Positions 44,609 to 55,003 of a stretch of DNA of 64,000 nt are shown here, in pieces. Origin of the DNA: Arthrinium phaeospermum (Eukaryota > Ascomycota > Sordariomycetes > Amphisphaeriales > Apiosporaceae); contig QYRS01000006.1 in the NCBI GenBank assembly GCA_006503535.1, forward strand, positions 1,178,001 through 1,242,000. The letters are read 5' to 3'. Numbering within the stretch: position 1 is the stretch's first letter; each line of letters starts with the position of its first letter. Made by a program: the position numbers and the translations under genes. Below the pieces are notes generated by a model. The model saw only the letters and a list, made by a program, of their open reading frames with translations. It was not told where the DNA came from and searched no databases.

Positions 44609-45555
44609 ATTGGAGGAAGGAAATTCAAGTTAGCAAGAAAGTAGGGAGAGGTGATATCAGATGAGAAGTCGGGATGTGCTTCGTATTCGCTCTTCGGTAG
44701 AGATGGGATTGCCTACTTGTAAGGAGGGAGATGGGTCTCTTATATCACCTAACTACTGTATGAGAGGAACGCAGTTACACGCAGATAGATACCAATAATA
44801 GCAAGGGCAACTTTCATGTGGCTTGAAACTGGAGAGCCTCTTAGGAATAGCTGTGTGCTTGGAGTTGACTAACACGGTACGCCCGATCGGAGCCTAGGCT
44901 GGTCGTGATAGGAGAGCGATGTTGCCGACTGCCGCCCGGCGGATTTCGTGGCGTCGTTAGGCGAATCATCGCGTAAGGGGCTGCAGCTGCGCCTGCAAAG
45001 GTTGGACTGAAGGCTGGCTGGGTGTAAGACAACCAGCCCTGAAGCCAACGACTGGTACTTGTCAGTTCGGGGGCTAACGAGAAGCCAAGAGGCGCCGTCG
45101 CCGTCAAATGCAACAGCCCCGGATACGAAGGCCTGGCAAACACCGATCCGATCTGGCGCCACAGGGATGTGCATGAGTAATCCATTGGGGGCTGGGCGTG
45201 CGGCGCTTTGGAATGCAGTGTCTATATTTAGGGGCCAGAGCCGCCACATGAATATCTATTTAACCATCCGACAAGTGGTACTCAGCCTGCTTGTCCATAG
45301 TAAGCCTCGTTCAGAGTGAAGGTGCCTTACATTCCTACAGTCCTCTTGCAGCGTAGTCCACGGAAGGCGCCGATGACGTCACTTGCGCCTAGCCTGCGGC
45401 AGCCAATGGTTACAAGGGGCTGACTGATTCAAGCACTTGCAGACAAATTGTCCCAGAGGTAACACAAACACGAGAATCCCGTCTTCTCACATTGTCTGTT
45501 TTCCCCCTCCAAACCCTTCTGCCCCATCCCACTGGACTACGAACAGGCAACGATC
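44609..45555. other. Divergent intergenic region
   Basis: It separates the secreted-protein gene from the DUF3632 gene, which are transcribed away from each other. It holds a CRE-type palindrome (listed separately). Nothing else is seen. Confidence 0.5.
45374..45381. promoter_or_regulatory. Perfect CRE palindrome (bZIP-type site)
   Basis: TGACGTCA, the ATF/CREB bZIP consensus, lies about 175 bp before the DUF3632 gene ATG and in a region free of genes. Binding is inferred. Confidence 0.5.
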
Positions 45556-46586
45556 ATGGCCAACGACGAAGCCCCCTTGCCCCTCGACCTCTCTCTGTAC
45601 GACAATGACCCCGACCAAGATGACATCTTCTGCAAACACCTCCTACAAGCGCTAGCAGATGGCACCCGGGAGCCCGCCGAAGCCGCGCAGGAGCTCGACG
45701 CCTGGGTGATGCGCGAGTCCACACGCAGACTGGAGGAGTCCCGCGCCCGGCCCGAGCTCGTCCAGAGCGACGGCACGGTGGTGCACCAAACCAGCACGCC
45801 CAATGCCAGCGGTTTCCTCCAACGCTTCTTCCAGGGCTTCCCGCGCATTTGTGCCCTCTACCCGTCGCACCACCCGGGCCAGACGCGCATCATCGAGTTC
45901 CTCGAGGCCTTGCTCGCGATGCCCGCGCACGATGCCCCGGACCACTTTCCCGACGCGGAGGACTTGGGGAACGTTACGACGGTGGCGCTTTGGCCGCGCG
46001 GGGCCTTGGATCCGGATACGTTCCGCATCTACGACGCAGGTATGTCAGCGGTTTGGTGGCGACCGATCATTCACGAAGTAGCAAGTATGGGATGTGACTG
46101 ACGAACCCCCCTTCCTCTCTGACAGAACTCCTGAGCGAGAGTGTCAGCGCAGAGCTCGAGACCCCCGGCAGCGAAGCCGGGACGCGCTGGCGCAACTACC
46201 AGTCCGCCCTCGCGCGCATCACCATGACGGGATTCAGCGACTGCTCCTTCCTGTGCGGGCTGCGCGACATCCTGCCGCAGGGCGGCAAGAAGGCCACGTG
46301 CCCGACGCCCAAGGTGGTATGCGGGACGCGGCCGGCGGACATCGGGGGGCGGATCCGGGCCGCGGTGCAGTGGTTCGTGGAGCCCGAGGAGGCGCGCTGG
46401 GTGTACGAGCGGTGCCGCGAGAAGGAGAAGACGGACCGGGCGAACCCGCGGGACACGTGGAGCCGGGAGAACTGGGAGGTCTGGAAGGTTCAGCTGGCGT
46501 TCTACGAGGGGGATGACCGGGTGGAGGTTTGGGCGCGGGAGGCGGCTAGGAAGGCTTTGTTGCAGATGCGGGCTGTTGAGGCTTGA
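45556..46586 (+). CDS. DUF3632 family protein
   Basis: Two exons, 45556-46039 and 46126-46586, with an 86-bp intron (GTATGT...GACAG, phase 1), giving 314 aa. The protein is soluble and mostly helical, with no signal peptide. Features match the fungal family of unknown function: an N-terminal acidic segment (LDLSLYDNDPDQDDIFCKHLLQAL) followed by a helix-rich domain, IIEFLEALLAMPAHDAPD, TVALWPRGALDPDTF, then WRNYQSALARITMTGFSDCSFLCGLRDI, and a C-terminal WSRENWEVWKVQLAFYEGDDRVEVWAREAARKALLQM. Homologues are numerous in Pezizomycotina. No function is known. The junction frame reads DA|ELLSESVS. Confidence 0.85.
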
Positions 46587-46879
46587 GTATAGGCCTTTGA
46601 GACAGAGTAAGAATCGTCGAAATCAAGTAAGTAAGCAATACAAGACTTGGCAGCGACGGCTTCTAGTGATGGGAAATCGTCTGGATCAACTTCTGACACT
46701 GCGCAGGTACGAAGAAATTAGTCCATTCCAGTATCGTTCTAATTGAATATGCAAGAACCATCCACTATAGCTACAAAATCCAAGCGAGTCAACATGCTAG
46801 TGGAACCCAAAGAAGGGGCGAGAGTGGGAGAGAGAGGAAGGGGAATCAGATCAATACCCGGAAAGAGGATCGAAAAAAG

Positions 46880-46959
46880 TGACCGCAGAGGGAGTTGAAC
46901 CCTCTTGCCTTTAAGTATAATGAATAAGAATACTACCGCTAGGCTACACCGGCCCGGTC
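46880..46959 (-). tRNA. tRNA-like Pol III gene, isotype unassigned (copy 1)
   Basis: Read on the minus strand from 46959. It has an A-box-like TAGCCTAGCGGTAG, a perfect B box (GGTTCAACTCC within T arm GAGGG-TTCAACT-CCCTC), a five-pair terminal stem (GACCG/CGGTC), and then a T6 terminator. The anticodon arm does not fold clearly by eye: AGTAT/ATACT closes a loop of 11 instead of 7, so a small intron is possible. Nearly identical to the copy at 54323-54401, from which it differs by one inserted base in that loop. Confidence 0.6.
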
Positions 46960-48233
46960 AAGGGAGATCTATGTCAAAGCGGTTTATGAACCCTCTCTGG
47001 TCAGAGTATGCTTTAGCTTGGAGAATGGCAGGCTGGTAAGGCAAGCGCTTAAGCTTTGATGATTCCGTGGTTCAGATGGCGAGAGGCTGGCCTATCTCGC
47101 CAACGGGTAAGAAATGAAACAAATACGATGGTAATCTCTGCTCTCAATAAGCATTTTACACTTGCATCAAATATTAGTGGGTGCAATATCTTGCTGGTGA
47201 ACTTGAACATATGTCGATCCTGCCTGAAGTAATTGGGGCAAATGGCCGAGCTGGCGGCGATGAAGCCCACCTGAGTACAGTTGTAAGGGCCAAGGTGACA
47301 TATGTCACAGTAACACTGATCTAGCACAGCTCGAGATCCTATTCCAGCACTATTGATTGATTGGGATGCAGATGGATCTGGGACTTTCGCATTCAAGGGT
47401 GAAGGTTGGGTACGACTTGGATATCTAGACGTTAGCAGCCAAGTTCGGCAATGTATGGCAATTGTGTCACCCTCCATGGCACCGGATCACACCACAACTT
47501 TCCTAATTTGCTAGAAAGGTAGTGATATTAAACTCATCGTTAGTCGTCTACTGGTACATCTGATCGGAGTCCTTACAGTCGGGTATTTGATCATCGCTCT
47601 ATATTGGCTGGCACACACTCATCGGCTAGATCCGCATCACTCGGCCACCAAAGATCCCACGAATCCAAACCATTGGTAATGGTACATAATCTAAAACATA
47701 GAGAGAAGGCGAGATCGTTCTGCTTAAACCTTCATCATCATTTGAACCCTTGACCCCTCAAACGCCGGAGAATGGGGTTCAATGCTGTCCATGACCAACT
47801 GCCGGGATCCCCTTTTGGGGCAACCCGATCCACTTACATGCTGCTGTGAGAGGGAAGCTGCTCACCTACTGGACCAAATCCTCCTTAGGAGACCCACTAT
47901 GAAGTTCTCATGATGCTTTCGTATTTAAAGGGGGGCCAAGGGACCGCCCGACGCGGAGTAACGCGGGGTAATTAATGCGGAGAAGCACCCGTGCGACTGT
48001 AACCAAGGCAAGTGCAGTGGAGTGGTTGGGAGTACACACGCGGTGCAAGCCGCCCCCTTAAAGCAACCCGGGAAGCCACGAACGAGCAAGCAGCCCATAA
48101 TGTAATCCGGCTTGAACGCTCCGGTCTGACGATACGATCCATAGCTGGCGCTCACCTAGAAGGAAGCATCCTCCTGCTCATACCAACACCCGCATAATTG
48201 ATATACGAGAAAGACAGAAATAACGAAGGAAAC
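46960..48233. other. Gene-free intergenic stretch
   Basis: About 1.27 kb between the tRNA-like gene and the zinc dehydrogenase. The first ~40 bases resemble the flank of the second tRNA-like copy. Nothing else is recognised. Confidence 0.5.
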
Positions 48234-49495
48234 ATGCGTGCATTACGATACCACGGCCCCGGCGACCTCCGCGTCGAGCACGACGTCCCCGAGCCCGAGT
48301 GCCTCCCGCACCAAGTCAAAGTGCGCCCAGCCTTCTGCGGCATCTGCGGCTCGGACCTGCACGCCTACCTGTCGGACAAGGTGATCCCGCTGCGCGACGT
48401 GCCGCACCCGCTGACGGGCGAGACCTGGCCCATCGGTTTCGGGCACGAGTTCTCGGGCGAAGTCGTGGCCGTGGGCTCGGAGGTCGCCAAGGATCCCGAC
48501 GGGCCCAAGGTCGGGGACCGCGTGGCCTGCCAGCCGACCATCTGCTGCAACCGTTGCCATTCTTGCAGGGAGGACGCGGTCAACTTATGCGACGACTTGG
48601 GGTTCGTGGGGCTCATGGGTGGGGGTGGGGGACTGTCGGATTATATTTGCATTGATGCCAGGTTTGCTCATAAGCTCCCGGACTCGATCTCGTACGAAAT
48701 TGGAGGTAAGTGACTGTTAATGTTGGGATTGGACCTACAAGGACGCGTAGTGGAGGACGACTCCTACCCCGTTCTATGTAGTGAGCAAAACGCTGACTAC
48801 TCTTCCCAGCTTTGGTCGAGCCGCTCTCAGTGGCCTGGCATGCCGTGGAAATAGCCGCCGTCAAACCCGGCGACGACGTCCTCGTCATGGGCGCGGGTCC
48901 CATCGGTCTAGCCGTGATACAGTGCCTCAGGGCCCGACAATTTGGCGGGCAGATCATTGTCGTCGAGCTGTCCAGCAAACGGAAGGAGTTTGCGCGGCAG
49001 TGTGGAGCGACGACAGTCATCGATCCCCAGGAGGAAGACGTGGTTGCGAAATGCAGGAGCCTCTGCGGTGGTGGGCAAGGTCCTGCAGTGGCGCTGGAGT
49101 GCGCTGGTGTTGCCGCCAGTATGGATGCGGCCTGTCGGGCGGTACGGACCAAGGGACTGGTCGTCAACGTCGCCCTCTGGGAGGAGCCGGTGCCCATCGA
49201 CATGATGGCTTTGCTGTTCGGAGAAAAGCGCCTTGCAACAGGTGAGTGCGACTGTTCCCAGGCGGGAAGACCCCATTCCATGAAAGTTACAAGTCACTAA
49301 CTTTTCATAATAGCCATAAGTCTTACTGCATCCGATTTTCGAGCAGTCATCGATGCTCTCGAGAGCGGGCAGCTCCAGGCGGAGGGCATGATCACACACA
49401 GGATCAAGATGGACGAGGTGGTTCACAAGGGATTTGAGGCTTTGATGACAGAGAAGGACACGACGATCAAGGTGTTGGTAGACGCCAGAGTCTGA
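48234..49495 (+). CDS. Zinc-dependent medium-chain alcohol/polyol dehydrogenase (butanediol/sorbitol dehydrogenase-like)
   Basis: Three exons: 48234-48705, 48810-49241 and 49314-49495. The introns are 104 and 72 bp, both phase 1, giving 361 aa. Catalytic zinc ligands are Cys38 (CGICGSDLH) and the GHE motif (His71/Glu72). The structural zinc site is complete: Cys105, Cys108, Cys111 and Cys119 (CNRCHSC...LC). The NAD(P)-binding Rossmann motif GAGPIG follows, with VVELSSKRKEFARQCGA giving an acidic residue after strand 2, which favours NAD. The order and length match 2,3-butanediol/sorbitol-type dehydrogenases, cytosolic. The actual substrate is undefined. The first-exon context (GAAACATGCG) and the joined frame support the start. 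Confidence 0.92.
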
Positions 49496-50536
49496 AGTAA
49501 ATATCGGACGCAGGTTGGTGGACCTTAGTGTCATCCTTTGCTTAGCTGAGAAGCAAACAGCGAGTCCGTGTAAGCGCATAGGCAAAGCTGTCTGGAGCAT
49601 CTAGTTAAGGAAATGTTGCCATAACAAAACTGGAACCTCATTGGATGATCTTCCCCGAAAGGGTTTATACTCAACGGACCTATCGGTTGTAATGCTATCA
49701 CGGAGCGGGCGGGTAACTGTAAGCTCGGTGTTGATTCGGAGTCAGAAAACGATGTGACTTATGCATAACCAGATTTGGCAGGGGTAAGCACAACTGCATT
49801 TGTGTTCTGAGTCAACCATCTTCTCGTCTGGGAACGGCAAGCAATTGCCAATAACTGGGAACAAGATCGAATAGGCAATGATGTGCTTGGATCCATCCCT
49901 TTTAGGATCTCCCATCCCGCCCAGAGAGAAAAAGAGACCATCAGCTTACATCATCCAAGTCTCCAATATAATACCCTTAGCAATGAATGTTGATTCGTAC
50001 GCGCCACTGTCACAGGAACGAACCTGCGTCGGGAAATACGCCGTGTCACCGAACTATTTTCGACCAAATGCACCTTCCGCCGTGTCGGTAAGAATGCGTG
50101 CATGAGCCTTACCGCTTCTAATGCGGAGCCGTCTCACAGCATTGCCTCTTGGCTGACGTTGTGTTGTATCCAAGTGCTCGGGTTCCGGTATGCATCATCT
50201 CCCATTGGGCTTGCGGGTTGCAAGGGGCTCAACCTGCTGTGAACTATTATTCGAGAAACATCACGATACGTGAACGAGTTCAGTATGAGTGGCGGGAACG
50301 TAGAGGTCAGTTGGTTTCTGGTATCAGCAAAGGAAACATTCTGACGTGAGTTGGGTATAAAATAGAGGTATAGAACAGGGAAAAATAGCAATGAAATGGT
50401 TATAAAAGGGGCTGCATCTTCTTTCTACAATCCAACTTCTCTCAACAAGCACTACTCACAGTACGCACCAACTTTCAGCTCAGAATAGCCCAATAACTTA
50501 TCCTTGCACCCTTCGCATTTACAACACGACATCACC
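49496..50536. other. Intergenic region
   Basis: About 1 kb between two plus-strand genes. The right end is the promoter of the cysteine-rich protein gene, with TATA elements near 50356 and 50401. No further gene is seen. Confidence 0.5.
50401..50408 (+). promoter_or_regulatory. Putative TATA box
   Basis: TATAAAAG, followed by GGGCTGC, lies about 136 bp before the ATG at 50537. A second TATAAAAT occurs about 45 bp further upstream. Confidence 0.5.
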
Positions 50537-51134
50537 ATGCAATTCTTCCAGCTCGCCGTTGCCGCCATCGCCAGCGCATCCGCTGTGTACGCAGTGCCAG
50601 CCTCGGGCGCCGACACCAAGGCCGCAGGGAAGAGGTCCGACCCGAGCGGCTTCGGGGTACGCAAACATCCGCAAGGGGGGCCGCCACACCAGTGTGGTCA
50701 GGAGACGTGATGATCCCTTTCTGACGGTTTCGTGAACAGACATGCAACGGCGACAGCTGCAACTACGAGTTTCAAGACCTTACATGCAAGTTTGGAACGA
50801 GCGTAAGTAAACCAATGCCCAGTTGGCTCGTCTACATCGATGCCCCCCTCAAGTCATGGTATACACTATACTTGGTCAGTTTTGCTAACATGTGTGGCGG
50901 TTTTTAGTGCGTAGGTCTTTCCTCTCTTTCCATAGCTTACTGGCCGGGAAGGAATCCATACTGGCCCATTCGGCTGCGGGCTGGTAGACAGGTAGGTGTC
51001 CCGCCATTTCGAACACCGTACTGACCATCCTTGGGGATTAGACCAAGCAGAGCGGCGGCGGCGACGGCAAGAAGTGCGACGTCTACAACTTCGGGGAGGG
51101 CGAGGCGTACGCCCTCTGCCCTGGCCGATCCTAA
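50537..51134 (+). CDS. Small secreted cysteine-rich protein
   Basis: Four exons proposed: 50537-50656, 50740-50802, 50908-50991 and 51042-51134, all introns phase 0, giving 119 aa. A signal peptide is evident (MQFFQLAVAAIASASAVYAVP), followed by a possible Kex2 site (GKR, about residue 34). The mature part is TCNGDSCNYEFQDLTC, KFGTS|C..., then TKQSGGGDGKKCDVYNFGEGEAYALC, six cysteines in all, as in disulfide-stabilised antimicrobial or effector-type mini-proteins. Exon 3 is the weak part. Its frame has no stop but reads unlike the rest, and a different splice pattern around 50908-50991 could give another central peptide. Family unknown. Three short introns in so small a gene is a common effector-type layout. 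Confidence 0.65.
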
Positions 51135-51837
51135 AGAAGTCTCGGGTCGGGACACAGTCGGCGGGTTCTATTATTGATGATGGAAGCCGACGATGCGGGA
51201 GTGTGTGACTAGGTACAGAAAGTCTAGGAACTTCGAGGATCTATGCTTACATCACTCGAAGATGTAGAAGGCGGACCCAACTACCTCCTATTCAACATCA
51301 GGGGGTAGTTGAGAATAAAGGTCATAGTAGTCGATAGCTTTGTCATCACAAAGAACAGGGTGCGATCCCACTCCTTCTGGTGATTATAAAACATTGATTT
51401 GACCACTATTTGCGGCGCTTTACCCAGAACACCCATGCGAATCTCGCATGTCCTGTGTCTATTTCGCCTTATCTAGTAGCATGGTGCTTATCGACAGCCC
51501 AGATGCATGACGTACGTCGGGGGGTTCTGCCATTCTACTTGAAGGATTGAGGTGAGCACCCACGTGAAAAGGAAGCCACGTCCCGGAGAACTTGCTACCA
51601 GACGGAATTATCTGATGCGGCAGGTGCAACCCCAGCAGTCAGCCAAATGGGCAGATTTGGAGGCCGCCTATCCAGGGCAGAAAGATTGGACAGCTTCATC
51701 TGAATGCAACTCAATCTATCAGCCCGTCGCCAAGTCAAGATTCCTCGCAGAAAGACTGGACAGCTTGAACAACTTCGTTTGAACACAACTCAATTCATCA
51801 GCCCGTCGCCAAGTCAAGAATCCTCCGCGCAGTCAAG
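51135..51837. other. Intergenic region
   Basis: About 0.7 kb. It contains the tandem duplication at 51678-51827, directly before the next ATG. Nothing else is recognised. Confidence 0.5.
51678..51827. repeat. Imperfect tandem duplication (70 and 80 bp units)
   Basis: Unit 1 (51678-51747) and unit 2 (51748-51827) both begin CAGAAAGA(T/C)TGGACAGCTT and end with a shared CAGCCCGTCGCCAAGTCAAG then TCCTC. Unit 2 has a roughly 10-bp insertion. The duplication stops 10 bases before the start of the membrane-protein frame. Confidence 0.8.
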
Positions 51838-52257
51838 ATGATGATGTTCAAGATAATCGAGGTCGCCACGATATTCATCGCCTGGCTCCTCCCGTGGGTC
51901 TTCTTCGTTACTCAAGTCCTGATTCCTGGACAAGTCATCCCAACACCGAACATCTGGACGGCTGCTAATTATGCGACATGTGCCATTGTCTTGCCCGACC
52001 TCCGCCGTCCAATTACCGCTCTACCTGAGTATGATGTCGTTGCATCGTTGGTGGTATGTGATATTACCATGACGGCTTTAGTGTATGCCGTCGCGTACCA
52101 TCTCGTCGTATCCGGACCAAGCAATCGGACATACACCATTGTCCACAACTTGGTTGGCAGCTACGCGATCTGTTGGGCCCTCTCTGCGATTTACTTCCGT
52201 ACGATCGGCCTGCCCTTGGCTATAGTCAGGGTGGGGTGTGGCAATTCTCTTGGATGA
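51838..52257 (+). CDS. Small polytopic membrane protein, uncharacterised and possibly incomplete
   Basis: An ATG-ATG-ATG start leads to 139 aa with about four hydrophobic segments: VATIFIAWLLPWVFFVTQVLI (about 9-29), WTAANYATCAIVL, VVCDITMTALVYAVAYHLVV, and LVGSYAICWALSAIYF. The final residues of this frame (RVGCGNSLG) look like noise. The alternative frame from about 52225 reads WQFSWMNGIVLEAGQQPKL and meets an intron-like GTGAGT...CACACAG at about 52314-52371. The real gene may therefore continue after a frameshift or an unseen splice. No family recognised. A tandem duplication forms its promoter. Confidence 0.5.
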   Translation: MMMFKIIEVATIFIAWLLPWVFFVTQVLIPGQVIPTPNIWTAANYATCAIVLPDLRRPITALPEYDVVASLVVCDITMTALVYAVAYHLVVSGPSNRTYTIVHNLVGSYAICWALSAIYFRTIGLPLAIVRVGCGNSLG

Positions 52258-53055
52258 ATGGCATCGTTCTAGAGGCAGGCCAGCAGCCGAAGCTGCGTAC
52301 TGCATCTATCGAGTGAGTAGCCACACCCACACACCAATGACAAGCACTCGCTGACCAGCCGGCCACACAGTCGAGAAGCGTCACCACCGAGATCTCATCC
52401 CAATCGGGGGACCAACAAAGGCCGGCAGATGAAGGGGGGCAATAGGTGGTACAATATCATATGTGGCTTGACTTCCCATTAGCTCTGCGCTGGCAAACCG
52501 TCTGAGTTTGAGTTGGTATTCTATTTGTATCCGTCCAAAACGACACCGCAGTATGCAGGGTGCGTCTTGGCGTCGTTTCGAGAAGACGCCTGCAACGAAA
52601 CATTCGCTAAAGCCTCTTGGCATCGCTTACTTGAGCTTGTCATCAATTACCCCAGATTAAGTTGTCGATTACCGGCTAATCCAATCTCTTGGCACAATCT
52701 GCACATTCGCATTGCCTATTGTCGCCGTGTCACAGTCAGAAACATGTGGCTTCGTCGTGTTAGAGTGGGATGAAGTAACAGCCGGGACTCAGCTCTTCCT
52801 CCAATCAGATTTTCGAAAACAGAGAGGCGGATCATTTACACAACACAATTGACCGGCTAATTGCCCTTGCTGTAGGCATGCCCGAATTGGCACGGAACGT
52901 TGGCGAACATGGCCTTGCCCAAATATAAAGTTGGGTTGCTTTGGATCAACATCTGTGTTTTTACTGTCGCTTCTGCATGGGATTCGCCTCTTGTCGACTT
53001 TGCACCCTAGGCTGACAATTCCTCCCTTTTCCCTTCGACCCCCACCTCATCCGCG
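52258..53055. other. Intergenic region, LPMO promoter
   Basis: It may include the tail of the membrane protein gene (an intron-like segment at 52314-52371). A TATAAAG element at about 52924-52930 lies about 130 bp before the LPMO start. Confidence 0.45.
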
Positions 53056-53762
53056 ATGCGGCCCTCTGCCCTCCTTTCCCTCGGCCTGGCCGCGGCGGCC
53101 ACCGAAGCGCACTACATCTTCAACATACTCATCGCCAACGGCGTGGCGCAGGGCGGCGAGTACGCATACGTTCGCAAGAACAGCAACACGTACATGCCCT
53201 CCTTCACGTCCGAGGTCGTCAACTCGCCCGACATGCGCTGCAACAAGGGCGCCCGGGCTGGCGACGGCACCAAGACGTACACGGTCAAGGCCGGCGACAA
53301 GATCGGCTTCAAGCTCTTCAACAACGAGTTCATCGAGCACCCGGGCCCCGGCTTCGTCTATATGTCCAAGGCCCCCGGATCCGTCGCCAGCTACGACGGG
53401 TCCGGCGATTGGTTCAAGGCCTACGAGACGGGGCTCTGCAAGGGGAATGCGGCGACCGACGCCAACTGGTGCTCCTGGCAGAAGGACCGGTTGGAGTTCA
53501 CCATCCCTGCCAAGACGCCTCCGGGGAGTACCTCGTCCGCGTCGAGCACATCGGGCTCCACGAGGCCCATGCCGGGAAGGCCCAGTTTTACATGGAGTGC
53601 GCCCAGCTTAAGGTCGAGGGGCCTGGCGGCGGCACGCCGGGGCCCTTGGCTAAGATCCCGGGTATCTACAAGGCTAATGACCCTGGCATTGCATACAACA
53701 AGTGGACGTCCAGCCCGGCTGCGTACGTCATGCCGGGGCCCAAGGTTTGGGATGGGAATTGA
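53056..53762 (+). CDS. AA9 lytic polysaccharide monooxygenase (GH61-type), with an apparent frameshift
   Basis: The frame starts at 53056 with a signal peptide (MRPSALLSLGLAAAATEA). The mature protein begins HYIFN, so His1 is the N-terminal copper-brace ligand. The second copper histidine is in EHPGPGFVYMSKAPGSVASYDGSGDWFK. A conserved LEFTIPAKTPPG is followed by EYLVRVEHIGLHEAHAGKAQFYMECAQLKV, giving the axial-Tyr region (QFYMEC), but in the other frame. The switch is at CCGGGGAG (53521-53528), where one extra G would restore a continuous 235-aa protein ending at 53762. AA9 enzymes oxidatively cleave cellulose or related glucans outside the cell. The domain is otherwise complete and there is no carbohydrate-binding module. 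Either the assembly lost a base in the G run, or the gene is a very recent pseudogene. Confidence 0.8.
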
Positions 53763-54322
53763 TTGCTGCTGCTTCAAACGTGATGGAGGATTCTGGCGTC
53801 GTATCCGAGGGGGAAATGGGCAGGACTGCGCAGGCGTATGGTCAGTGTGGTGGCTCGGGCCGGAGTGGCCCGATGGCTTTGCTTTCAGGAGACGTGCAAG
53901 GAGATGACAGTGGTGGTCGCCAGAGGGGCGCTTGAGAGTTGGATCAATATGTTTTATTTGCAACTTCTTGTGTATGTATTAACCCCCTATTCTTCTCGTG
54001 ACAATCTCCATTTGATTCGAGAACATGCAACAAATGAATGACTTGGTTTGAAAAAGTATGATACGAATATGCATCCGGATGATCTGTATCCTTAACGCCG
54101 TAGGTAGTCCCCAGTGATTCAAATTGGTTTGATCGTTTGGTACAAAAGATGTACACTGTGCATGTATAACCTGAGCATGGAATATGTTACTATACGTCTC
54201 GATTGGAGATGAATTTCGTTTGTATGATGCGCCTGAGACTACAGTGGGAGATGGTATGCGAGATGAGTATCAAAGAAAGCGAAAAAGGGAAGGAGAGTGA
54301 CCCGAAAGGGGGCCGAAAAAAG
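53763..54322. other. Intergenic region
   Basis: LPMO 3' flank leading to the second tRNA-like gene. AT-rich, no supported gene. Confidence 0.5.
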
Positions 54323-54401
54323 TGACCGCAGAGGGAGTTGAACCCTCTTGCCTTTAAGTATATGAATAAGAATACTACCGCTAGGCTACACCGGCCCGGT
54401 C
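54323..54401 (-). tRNA. tRNA-like Pol III gene, isotype unassigned (copy 2)
   Basis: Same structure as the copy at 46880-46959: the minus strand reads from 54401, A-box-like element, perfect B box, GACCG/CGGTC closing stem and downstream T6. The anticodon-arm loop is one base shorter (10). About 30 bp on each side also resemble the first copy. A Lys-like CTT triplet is present in the loop, but the fold is not secure enough to assign an isotype. Confidence 0.6.
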
Positions 54402-55003
54402 AAGGGAGGTACAGGGTAAAGCGATTCATAAACTCCTTGCAGCAAGTGAGTTGGCCCTGTTTCTTTTGCTCGGAGCCCAGGTTGGTGGTGAACTCAAATG
54501 CCTCCAACTGTAAGGTGAGGTCAGGTGAGGTGCCACATATGTGGCTTTTCCAGGTCTTTTCTGTGAGGTGAGTGCATGGACTGACTGACACTGACCAGGT
54601 CGCAGGGTAGCGAGAGCCAGGCAAACTGACGGGTAGCATTCGAACTGCCTCTCGTTCCAGAGGGCTCCCAGAACCAACTGGCCACTACATTGCCCTCTCC
54701 CTCTTTGGTCTTGTGGCGTCTGTATGAGTATCAAATCTCTATTCGTTTTCTACCAGGGAATTTTCGATTTGATCAAGATAAAGTGCAATTGCCCCTTGCA
54801 GACACAATCTCATTCTGCCTGGTTCATCATATCCAGTTGGTCGGAGTTAAGCACCGTACTATATCCGGCTTATGCTCGCCTAAGGGCAGAAAGCCTTCCG
54901 ATTGGTGCCCGAAACCCCGCCGTAATAATATATAGATTTCTCCTGTTTCCACCGTACGATAATCGCCCGACATGTGAACCACGCATCGAATACTCCTGGC
55001 CAA
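54402..55003. other. Intergenic region, HET gene promoter
   Basis: It contains AGGTG-rich sequence and a 14-bp perfect palindrome (listed separately), about 460 bp before the HET ATG. Nothing else is seen. Confidence 0.5.
54532..54545. promoter_or_regulatory. 14-bp perfect palindrome, possible regulator site
   Basis: GCCACATATGTGGC is fully self-complementary and has a CATATG core resembling an E-box-type site. It is flanked by AGGTGAGGT direct repeats. Binding is conjecture. Confidence 0.35.

Noticed and set aside
54974..55003. HET protein N-terminal extension from a GTG
   Set aside because: Nuclear fungal genes start at ATG. The ATG at 55004 gives the complete cysteine-pair region.
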